In this document: positions 35,130-42,731 of the stretch, piece by piece
How positions within the stretch are numbered: the first letter of the stretch is position 1
Layout: each line of letters starts with the position of its first letter
Assembly: GCF_001264245.1 (NCBI RefSeq)
Contig: NZ_CP011339.1
Coordinates: 3,720,001-3,784,000, forward strand
Reading direction: 5' to 3'
DNA from: Microcystis panniformis FACHB-1757
GTDB lineage: Bacteria > Cyanobacteriota > Cyanobacteriia > Cyanobacteriales > Microcystaceae
DNA: 64,000 nucleotides
Made by a program: the position numbers and the translations under genes
The notes under the pieces: model-generated
The model's database searches: none
Seen by the model: the letters and a program-made list of their open reading frames with translations, nothing else
Told to the model about the DNA's origin: nothing

Positions 35130-35318
35130 CTATTGCCCATTTTGCCAAATTTTTACATTTTTGTCAGCACTACCAATAATTAAATATTTACCATCGGCAC
35201 TAATTGCTAAAGATAACAGTTTGTCTGTGGGTTGATCAAGAGTTGCTAATTTTGCTTTGCTTGTTAAAGACCAAAACTTAATCATTTGATCCGAAAGCTT
35301 GTTTAATCTGATCAGCAC
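35130..35318 (-). pseudogene. C-terminal remnant of a WD40-repeat protein
   Basis: 62 codons ending in a stop encode one and a half WD40 blades: IKFWSLTSKAKLATL and then LLSLAISADGKYLIIGSADKNVKIWQNGQ. The real gene must have begun elsewhere; upstream sequence in this frame is not WD40-like. It resembles the C-terminal ends of the STAND-WD40 proteins of cyanobacteria such as the one at 42732-46058. It is an isolated fragment next to a MITE, consistent with a deletion. Confidence 0.75.
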
Positions 35319-35483
35319 AAGCAGCAGAGGATAAACCCAGAATTTCCTAATATTAACGCTGGCTATTCATAAACACAGGTAAAGACTATCTGACTCGATA
35401 ATTTCCCAAATTAATCAAAAAATAGACTCGATCGACCCCAAATAACGCACAATAAAAAAGGAAATGTCAAAGGAGAATCGCAA

Positions 35484-36397
35484 ATGTTGCCCTATATCCT
35501 AGCGGTCGTTGTGGGATTGAGTAGTCTGTACCTCCTCACCACCGCTTTTATCGCCCCCGATCGCCACCGTCAAGATGATTTTCTCTGGAGTGCGGTAGGA
35601 TTATTCTATGCCCTTGTCCTCTGGTTGTGCGCGGGAAGGATTACAGGCGCTATCCTCCTCGGACAAGCTGCCGCGACCATATTATTTATTGCCTTCGCTT
35701 GGCAAACTCTCAAACTCAGACAAGCACTTTTTTATCCCGACAAACCGGTTAAATTATTTACTATTGTCGGTTGGTTAGGCAATCGTCTGGGGAAAGTTAC
35801 TCCCTCCCAATCCCCTAAAACTAAAGCTAAAGCTGAGAAAGTAGCGGCAAAAGTTAAAGAAACGGTTAAAGAAACGGTGGACCCCGTTGTCGAAACAGCG
35901 GCAGCTATCGGGGAACCTATTACAGAATCAGTGACAGAAATTGAGGAAAAAGCTCAAGAAACGGTTGCCCCCGTTGCCGAAAAAGCCGCAGCTATCGGGG
36001 AACCTATTACAGAATCGGTGACAGAAATTGGGGAAAAAGCCGCAGAAATTATTGATGACGGGGAAACTTTCGATGATTTCGATGATTTCGATGATTTTGA
36101 TTTGGCAACGGAAGAGATCAAACCCTCCGAAAATGCCCCAGAAATTCCCCCGACTGAACCTGTCGCAAATGTTGAAGTCGAAACTATTGCTGTTAGCGAA
36201 ACGGTGATTATTGAAGTTACCGAGGAAGATTTGCCCCCAGAAGAAACTATCGGAGAAGATACTCCCCCAGAAACTCGATCGCAAAGGGAAGAAAATTCCC
36301 CCCAGAGGAAGATTTGCCCCCAGAAAAAACTATCGGAGAAGATACTCCCCCAGAAACTCGATCAAAAAGGGAAGAAAATCCCCCCCCATCGGATTAA
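35484..36397 (+). CDS. ycf66: Ycf66 family protein (C-terminus shifted by a 1-base loss)
   Basis: N-terminal 100 residues with three hydrophobic segments (MLPYILAVVVGLSSLYLL, FLWSAVGLFYALVLWL) are the Ycf66 domain, a membrane protein of unknown role in cyanobacteria and some plastids. A long acidic, repetitive tail follows (TVKETVDPVVETAAAIG twice; DDFDDFDDFD). In the given sequence the last part turns basic (RKICPQKKLSEK) up to 36404. Adding one C to the C6 run at 36298-36303 gives EENSPPEEDLPPEKTIGEDT, a second copy of the preceding 25-residue repeat, and a stop at 36395-36397 (304 aa). The restored acidic form is the likely product. Confidence 0.85.
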
Positions 36398-36465
36398 AAG
36401 TTAAGATTATTTAGCGGGTGGGTTAGGTAAGTAGTCGTGCAAAATTAATTTCCTAGTGAAGATAG

Positions 36466-36494
36466 GCAAGAGGCAAGGGGCAAGAGGCAAGAGG
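36466..36494. repeat. Short tandem repeat GCAAGAG
   Basis: Four degenerate copies of GGCAAGA/GGCAAGG just before the first ISL3-type MITE. Confidence 0.6.
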
Positions 36495-36549
36495 TGGTTA
36501 GATATGTGTAATTAATTTTGCTTAGGTACTTAATAATTACCCAAGAAAT

Positions 36550-36732
36550 GGTTCTTCGTTACTTGGTATGGTTTGATAGGGGGGCATAAATCAACTAAAT
36601 CCTGATCTGGCAAGAGACTTAATTGATTAGTTCGTTCTAGATCGAAAACAATTGACAAAAATTGCTGTCTTTCTATATAAGGGTTACATTTATTATAACC
36701 CCCGTCCATTGCATAACACAAACCGAAGAACC
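36550..36732 (+). repeat. ISL3-type MITE, copy 1
   Basis: 183 bp starting GGTTCTTCGTTACTTGG and ending CCGAAGAACC. The ends resemble the inverted repeats of the ISL3 element at 37561-38982 (GGCTCTTCGTTAC and CGAAGAGCC). The interior is shared with 42492-42678 and 56886-57072 and has no full gene. Confidence 0.85.
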
Positions 36733-36735
36733 ATG

Positions 36736-36939
36736 ATTCCCTGACTTTTCCACTGTTTATAATGCCAGAACATGGTGGAGTAGGGAGAGAAATCTTTCGG
36801 GAATTCCCGCCAATTACAGCCATTTTTGAGTTGATAGAAAATCCCATCTAAAATCTGTCGTTTTGTCCCTTTCGGGGGGGCCAGTCAATTTCTTCTTTGG
36901 CAATAGCGGTTCTGCGATAGACTACTCTTCATTCGTCAT
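36736..36939 (-). pseudogene. IS5-family transposase, N-terminal remnant
   Basis: From ATG at 36939 the minus strand reads MTNEE, stop, SIAEPLLPKKKLTG, and after a one-base shift at a G7 run, RQILDGIFYQLKNGCNW, REFPKDFSPYSTMFWHYKQW. This is the DUF4096 start of IS5-type transposases. It has a nonsense codon (TAG in place of the usual Trp), a frameshift and a truncation exactly where the MITE begins. Confidence 0.8.
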
Positions 36940-36959
36940 ACTACTTGAGTAGATTTTAG

Positions 36960-37120
36960 CTTACTCCTCTATTGATTTTCGGGGACGACTAGACGGTGGC
37001 GCATTCACTGACGGGGTTCAGACCAAAGTATTGCCGTTAAACAGGCTACAGACTCTCTTCCCTGAAACCTATAATGGACAAGGTTTTCGCTTCACCTTTT
37101 CAGCCTAGCATCTACATTAT
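36960..37120 (+). other. Unexplained structured segment upstream of the STAND ATPase gene
   Basis: Less AT-rich than its surroundings, with pairing potential (GGGTTCAG with CTGAAACC) and many short stems. It has no open frame. It might be the leftover of a structured RNA carried by an IS (for example a HEARO/omega-RNA of an IscB element), but I cannot show this. The rest of the gap, 37121-37229, is the 5' region of the ATPase gene. Confidence 0.3.
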
Positions 37121-37560
37121 AAAAGATACCAAATGGGTTCTATAATAGATTTGGTGGTTGGGAGATTAAAGCCTCAATATCAAACTGGGTAAGCATTCTT
37201 CCTTGATTTTTCCAATCGGGTCTAAAAAAATGATCATGCCTTCAAATCCTTTCACTATTGGTCAACGAGTTACTCCTGAAAATTTCATTGGAAGAAAGAC
37301 ATTAATCAGGAGAGCATTGCATCAGATTAGAAGCCGTAGTTCTCTAGCGGTTTGGGGGGGTCCGGGTATGGGCAAATCATCTTTTTTAAAACTGCTAACA
37401 TATCCTATTATCTGGGAACAATGCGGGCAAGATTATAACCAAGCAGTTGTTGTATTCATTGACTGTCAAAGCCTGGAACCTTTTAAGATTTCTGATTTTT
37501 GGCGCAATATTTTAGTAACAATTAAGAATAATTTTTCTTTCTTAAAAACCAGTATTGATA

Positions 37561-38982
37561 GGCTCTTCGTTACCCTTTATGCTAAATCAACATACAAGAT
37601 GCCAAGATAACATACTTCTAACCCAAAAATTCCGAAAGTTTCTAAAGCCATAGCCTCTCCGTTTTATTAGTTTAAGTTTATTGTTGATTCCCTCGACCAC
37701 CCCATTCGTTGTCCTTCGCTCGAAATAACTAATTATTTCTCCAAACCAGTTTCGGATTGTTTGACAACTCTTGGTAAAAACACTGGAGGATTTTGCCAAC
37801 CATTCCGAGATGGATAGCAGTCCTTCTGTCGGATTCTCTGAGGTTTCATAAATCTTTCTAAATTCTTCCTTTAACTCGTGCATCTTTTTCAAATTTGGTC
37901 AATTTTCTTTGATAGCTTCTAGTTTGATTTTTTGAGTTTCCGTTAAATCTTTTTCATTTTTTAACAAGCTATATTTACTTCGCTTTAAAACTTCTAGCTT
38001 CGCTTCTTTTTCCGCTTTCTGTTTTTTATTTTTCTGCGCTTCTACGGCTCTTTTTTCTGCTTTTCTTTGTTCGTCTAACTCTTGATTAATTTGTTTCATT
38101 ACATGGAATCTATCGGCGACTACCTCGGCCGATGGCATCAATTCTTTCACCAAATTTTTATAGGGCAACCAAAGGTCTATGCTGACTTCTTCAATTTGCT
38201 CTAACACCTCTTTTCCCCACCCTGTAAGCGTTTCCCTCAATTCTTCTTGTGTTCGCTTCTCTAGAATAGCTATTAGTTTTCCCGTATCTAAATTTACTAA
38301 AACCGCACAGTAATTTTTTTGTCCTTTGACTAGAGCGATTTCGTCAATTCCTAGTCTTTTTAATTTCGATAGGTCTGTCTCTGTAATTTCTTCAGCTATG
38401 TCCTCTATCATTCTTTGAATCTCTTCTTCCGTTACGTCATTTCTTCGACTAACATTTAAAATATCTCCTTCTTTTAATTGTTCGAGTATATTCTCGGCTA
38501 GTCTTTTCGTATAGGTTCGTTTCTTGGCGACAAAATCTAACTCTTCGCTAAAGGGTTTCTGACAATTATCGCACTTAAATTGACGACGATTAACCTGTAG
38601 GTACACTGGTTGTCCTGAGATTGGTAAATCTTTGACTAAATGTCGATGATTTTGGTGGAGTTTATCGCTCTCTAACCCACAACGAGGACAGGTTGCTTTT
38701 TGATTTTTCGATTCGATTCGGCAAACTATACCGATATTTTCTAGGTGTAGATAGCCTTGAATACAGGTTCCTTTTAGGTTCAAAAATTTGTCAAGTATCA
38801 TAAGTAAAATAATCTCGTTTTTGGCTATTATATCAAATCTTAACTCAATTGTCTATCTTTTGGTATTAACCTGTTTGTGCCTTAAGTCCTTCCCTGTATG
38901 GATTTCAGCTACTTTTGAGCGTAGGCGCTCTCATCGAATTTTATTTTAAGTTAATTATTTGCATAACAATTCCCGAAGAGCC
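37561..38982 (-). mobile_element. ISL3-family insertion sequence, 1422 bp
   Basis: The terminal inverted repeats GGCTCTTCGTTACCCTTTATGC and (reversed) GGCTCTTCGGGAATTGTTATGC share the first nine bases and the TTATGC end. Perfect 8-bp target duplications TATTGATA flank the element at 37553-37560 and 38983-38990. The clean ends and duplications show a recent insertion. It carries one transposase gene, which has an internal stop. Confidence 0.93.
37587..38801 (-). pseudogene. ISL3-family transposase with an in-frame stop
   Basis: The first 300 codons (MILDKFLNLKGTCIQGYLHL, CPRCGLESDKLHQNH zinc finger, IDEIALVKGQKNYCAVLVNL of the DDE domain) end at TGA (37899-37901). The same frame continues as PNLKKMHELKEEFRKIYE and the conserved C-terminus (RNWFGEIISYFERRTTNGVVEGINNKLKLIKRRGYGFRN, with the catalytic Glu) to 37587. 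One base change would restore a 404-aa transposase. As given, the protein lacks the last catalytic Glu and should be inactive, unless this is a sequencing error. Confidence 0.88.
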
Positions 38983-39906
38983 TATTGATACTCTTTCAGA
39001 AAAACCAGAAGCCACGGTTAATGATTTGCTTATTATCTTGCGTTTACTTAAAGAACAGGGTAAATTTTTAGTTTTACTTATCGATAATTACGATGTAACC
39101 TTACGTCCCAATTCCCAATATACGAAAGCTGATATAGATACCTTCGTCAGTCAGTGTCGTACCCTGGCTCAATCCGAGGAGCAAAATATCTCGATAGTTG
39201 TGACTTCATCTCGTCGGTTGAGTCAAATTGGTCCAGAACTTACACCTGATAAATCACCTTGGTATAATGGTTATTTATTTGAAAATCTTAAGCCTTTTAC
39301 TAATCAGGAAGTAAACCTTTTACTCGATAGAAGTGAGAGTCTATTGGGTTGGAAACAAGCTATCCGTAAAATTGCTGATGGTAATCCAGCTTTACTGCAA
39401 AATGCTTGTTTCTTATTATATGAAGAATTGGTTTCGGGAAATAACCTTAATGAGAAAAAATTTATTCAAGAATTTCAAACAAACACTTTACACTTATTTC
39501 AAGCTATTTGGCAACTGTCCACTGAAACAGAGCAAAATTTGTTAATGTTGCTGGCTTTATCCCAATTAGAAGGCAAATTAGGGAGGAATCGATACACTCT
39601 CGGCGGAATTGAAGCGATTTTCAGTCAAAAACAAATAGAATTAAATAATTTGGTTGAGCGAGGTATCTTAAAGAAGGTAGAGGGAGAAGAAAATACTACT
39701 TATTCTTTCTGCTCATCTATAATGGAGTGGTGGGTGATTAAGCAAATCGAGAATAGCCAGGAAGAGGAGTTGAAAAAACGACAAAGAGGATTCCTTAATT
39801 TAATGAGCCGCCAACAGACGACAAGAGTTAATACTGCTATTCGTTGGCTATGGCAAAATAAAGATAAGATAGCATCTATCATTGAGCAAGTAGGGGGGTT
39901 ATTATC

Positions 39907-41946
39907 ATGATGACAACACAAACAAGGCACATAAATCCCTATATTGTCGGTCGTCCCATTTATGACCGAGAGTCATTTTTTGGCCGAGGGAAACTTTTTA
40001 GATTTATTGAAGATAATCTCAAACAAAATACACAAGTTGTTTTGCTGCATGGTCAAAGACGTATTGGTAAATCTTCTGTACTCATGCAAATTCCTAATTT
40101 TGTGGGACTAGGTGAGTTCGTGTTTATCTATTTTGATTTGCATGATAAAACGCGACTACCACTTGACAGTATCTTACAAAATCTTGCTTCAACTATTGCT
40201 GATAAGTTGAATATTCCTCAATCAGAATCTTTGTCGTTGAATTATAAAACGGTTTTCTCTGATGAGTTTTTACCTCAAGTAATTGAGGTCTTAAAAGAGC
40301 AGAAACGAAAAATGGTTTGGTTATTAGACGAATTTGATGTTTTAAATGATCAAACACCTGATTCCCCAGTTGAATCTTTTTTCCCTTATCTGGAAACTCT
40401 TATCGGTCAATACAATAATTTATTTATCATTCCAGTAATAGGGAGAAGAGTAGAAGATTTAACCAACTTAAAAAGCTTATTTAGACAAGCTGTCAATCAA
40501 GAAATTGGCTTATTAGAAAAATCAGATGCTAAAGCATTAATTACTGAACCTGCTGCACGGTATTTAAAGTATGATTCTCAGGCTATCGATGTAATTTTAG
40601 AACTGACTTCAGGCCATCCTTATTTTACTCAAGTAATATGTAATGCTCTTTTTTTAGAAGCTGAAGAAGAGGGTAAGTCAGAAATTACCTGTGATGATGT
40701 TACTAAAATTGTCGATGATGCAATTGAAACCGCTGAAGGAGGACTAGCTTGGTTTCGAGATGGCTTACCCATTCCTGAAAGAGTTGTTTTTTCAGCAGTA
40801 GCGCAAGCGGAGAAAATGGCTGAGAAGACAACTAACTCAGTGACAGAAGAACCTTTAAAGCTACTCAGAGAATATGGAGTTATCATAACGGAAGCTTTAA
40901 ATAAGGCTCCAGAAAATTTAGTTCAATGGGAATTTTTAGAGAGAGTAGAAAATTCAGAATTTCACTACAAAATTAAAGTTAAGCTAGTTCGTTATTGGTT
41001 GGTTAAACGCTATCCTTTAAGACAGGCTATCTGGGATTTAGAAAAAGTTGATTTAGATGCTTGCAGACTTTTTGAATTGGCCGAAGATATAGCTGAGAAT
41101 CGTAATTTATCTACTTTTTATATCTATGAACAAATTTCACAAATAAATCCCAATTATTTTACGGTTTTATTTAAATTAGCTGAAGATTATCTTGACACTA
41201 AAAACTATCAACAAGCATTAGAAAAATATAACAGAGCATATAAAGTTGATCCTACACGCGCTTATGAAGGATATGAGCTAACGCGAGGAAAAAAATATAG
41301 AATTTGGTGGAATAAAAACCGATTAACATTAGCTTTATTATCTGTATTTTTACTAACAATAAGTGTTAGTATCAATCTGTTCCAACTGTCCCAAGTACAA
41401 ACACACCTTAAACAAAAAAAAGCCAGACTTGACGAATTAGAAAAACTAAAGGAAGAAAATGCCAGACTTGCTAAACAAGTAAGAGTATTTGCTCCTACTC
41501 CTATACAATCCAAAAGCACTAATGCCACAATTGTAGGAAACCCAGGGAAGACAAATATTCGCAGTGGTCCTGGTTTAGAATATGCACCAAGACATATTGC
41601 CTATCCAGGCGATCGTGTTCAAGTTATCGAATCTGCTAGAAATAGTGATAACTTGCCCTGGTACAAAATTTATTTTCCCCAATCGGGGGCTGATGGATGG
41701 ATTGCTGGTAATTTACTTTCTATTGACCCCATAACTAATGCTAAAGTTAGCGGCACTCCAGGAACTAAAAATATACGTTCTGGCGCTGGAACTGTTTATG
41801 GGGTGGTAGGAACTGTGCGTACAGGCGATCGTGTGCAAATTTTGGGTAGTAGCTATGATAAAAATGGTTATCAGTGGTATAAAGTCTATCATCCTCAGTC
41901 CGGTACGACAGGCTGGATTGCTGCTCAATTAATTAGTTCTGACTAG
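39907..41946 (+). CDS. STAND-type AAA ATPase with TPR, membrane helix and two SH3b domains
   Basis: 679 aa. ATPase at the N-terminus: RESFFGRGKLF, Walker A HGQRRIGKSS, Walker B MVWLLDEFDVL, sensor IPVIGRRVEDL. Then winged-helix/helical repeats and a TPR-like stretch (FKLAEDYLDTKNYQQALEKYN). A membrane helix (LTLALLSVFLLTISVSINLF) near 476-495 precedes a coiled coil. Two bacterial SH3 domains (NIRSGPGLEYAPRHIA, then NIRSGAGTVYGVVGTV) should face the periplasm. The layout suggests an envelope sensor coupled to a cytoplasmic STAND switch. It overlaps the interrupted ATPase gene by four bases. The physiological role is unknown. Confidence 0.82.
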   Translation: MMTTQTRHINPYIVGRPIYDRESFFGRGKLFRFIEDNLKQNTQVVLLHGQRRIGKSSVLMQIPNFVGLGEFVFIYFDLHDKTRLPLDSILQNLASTIADKLNIPQSESLSLNYKTVFSDEFLPQVIEVLKEQKRKMVWLLDEFDVLNDQTPDSPVESFFPYLETLIGQYNNLFIIPVIGRRVEDLTNLKSLFRQAVNQEIGLLEKSDAKALITEPAARYLKYDSQAIDVILELTSGHPYFTQVICNALFLEAEEEGKSEITCDDVTKIVDDAIETAEGGLAWFRDGLPIPERVVFSAVAQAEKMAEKTTNSVTEEPLKLLREYGVIITEALNKAPENLVQWEFLERVENSEFHYKIKVKLVRYWLVKRYPLRQAIWDLEKVDLDACRLFELAEDIAENRNLSTFYIYEQISQINPNYFTVLFKLAEDYLDTKNYQQALEKYNRAYKVDPTRAYEGYELTRGKKYRIWWNKNRLTLALLSVFLLTISVSINLFQLSQVQTHLKQKKARLDELEKLKEENARLAKQVRVFAPTPIQSKSTNATIVGNPGKTNIRSGPGLEYAPRHIAYPGDRVQVIESARNSDNLPWYKIYFPQSGADGWIAGNLLSIDPITNAKVSGTPGTKNIRSGAGTVYGVVGTVRTGDRVQILGSSYDKNGYQWYKVYHPQSGTTGWIAAQLISSD

Positions 41947-41991
41947 CTCTAGTATGACCATAATTAACTGCACACAATTACTACAACTAAT

Positions 41992-42198
41992 ATGAAATCT
42001 TTTATTTCAGCTTTTCAATATTTTATTATTCCTATAATTGTTGTAATGGGTGTATCGATTTATTTAGGGTTTAAACAGCCGACTGAACCGCCAACCACTG
42101 CGATAGTTTCTACCTCGCCTTCAGTTTCTTCTACTTCTCTAATTTCTCCTGCTCCTATCCCCAAAAATACTCTAACGCCTCCCTTACTCGGCTACTAA
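41992..42198 (+). CDS. Small membrane protein, 68 aa
   Basis: One membrane helix (YFIIPIIVVMGVSIYLGF) after a short N-terminus, followed by a Pro/Ser/Thr-rich tail (PTEPPTTAIVSTSPSVSS, PKNTLTPPLLGY). It follows the STAND-SH3b gene by 45 bp and may belong to the same operon. I recognise no family. A tail this low in complexity suggests a periplasmic linker from which a domain (perhaps SH3b) has been lost. Confidence 0.5.
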   Translation: MKSFISAFQYFIIPIIVVMGVSIYLGFKQPTEPPTTAIVSTSPSVSSTSLISPAPIPKNTLTPPLLGY

Positions 42199-42200
42199 CA

Positions 42201-42368
42201 TTATTGTCCGTTGTCTTTTAACTCAGCGTCGGGTTTTGAAGGGTTGTCATCCGTTGTGATAATTGTACCAGAAGGCAATTGATAGCCTGTTAAATTCCCT
42301 TGTTTCCACCACCTCCAAGCCGTTCGATAACTTATTGCTGCTTTTTTTGCATAGTCTGATCGTCTCAT
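42201..42368 (-). pseudogene. IS607-family TnpA (serine recombinase) N-terminal remnant
   Basis: 55 codons from ATG at 42368: MRRSDYAKKAAISYRTAWRW then WKQGNLTGYQLPSG and a short divergent tail before TAA. This is the MerR-like helix-turn-helix that begins IS607 TnpA resolvases. The serine recombinase catalytic domain is missing. It might still bind DNA, but no IS607 ends or tnpB are nearby. Confidence 0.75.
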
Positions 42369-42491
42369 GTCTATATATTACTATGCCTGACTATATCTGA
42401 CTATATTTATATTGAAACTTTACAATACCTAGACTCTCTCGTTGACAAAAGGTCATTAGATAAAATTCTAGCGTTAAAACCAAAAATGTTG

Positions 42492-42678
42492 GGTTCTTCG
42501 TTACTTGGTATGATTCTATAGGGAGACATAAATCGACTAAATCCTGATCTGGCAAGAGATTTAATTGATTAGTTCGCTCCAGATCGCAAACAATTGACAA
42601 AAATCGCAGTAATGTCTGTTTCTATAAGGGTTTCATCCCTTATAAACCTGTCCGTTGCATAAGACAAACCGAAGAACC
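42492..42678 (+). repeat. ISL3-type MITE, copy 2
   Basis: 187 bp, same orientation as copy 1, with ends GGTTCTTCG and CGAAGAACC. Open frames across it (for example one reading DLERTNQLNLLPDQDLVDL) are shared by all three copies and are probably remnants, not genes. Confidence 0.85.
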
Positions 42679-42731
42679 CAAGAAATTAACTAATTAATTT
42701 AACCTTCACCCCCCACCCAGTCAAACCAAGT

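Larger units (their letters stand above)
37230..39910 (+). pseudogene. STAND-type AAA ATPase gene interrupted by an ISL3 insertion
   Basis: The two halves (37230-37560 and 38991-39910) join in frame across the 8-bp duplication to read KTSIDTLSEKPEATVNDLL. The rebuilt protein is about 416 aa: PFTIGQRVTPENFIGRK, Walker A GGPGMGKSS, Walker B FLVLLIDNYD, a sensor-like VVTSSRR, and a C-terminal winged-helix-like part (YTLGGIEAIFSQKQIELNNL). It resembles the N-terminal ATPase of STAND/Orc-like proteins. The stop overlaps the start of the next ATPase gene as ATGA, so the two form an operon. The insertion should abolish this protein and may be polar. Confidence 0.8.
36550..42678 (+). mobile_element. 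Putative composite element bounded by two ISL3-type MITEs
   Basis: Two same-orientation MITEs (36550-36732 and 42492-42678) bound 6.1 kb. The eight bases just outside, CAAGAAAT at 36542-36549 and CAAGAAAT at 42679-42686, are identical. ISL3 elements make 8-bp duplications, and the ISL3 copy inside this region does so too. The simplest reading is that the whole segment moved as one unit. The cargo is an interrupted STAND ATPase gene, a second STAND ATPase with SH3b domains, a small membrane protein, and IS5 and IS607 remnants. Exchange between separately inserted MITEs is the alternative. Confidence 0.6.

Noticed and set aside
36530..36847. 105-aa minus-strand open frame
   Set aside because: It reads through the MITE and the wrong frame of the IS5 remnant; both parts are explained by those elements.
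42391..42600. 69-aa minus-strand open frame
   Set aside because: Lies within MITE copy 2 and its equivalent recurs in the other copies with stops; no independent coding evidence.
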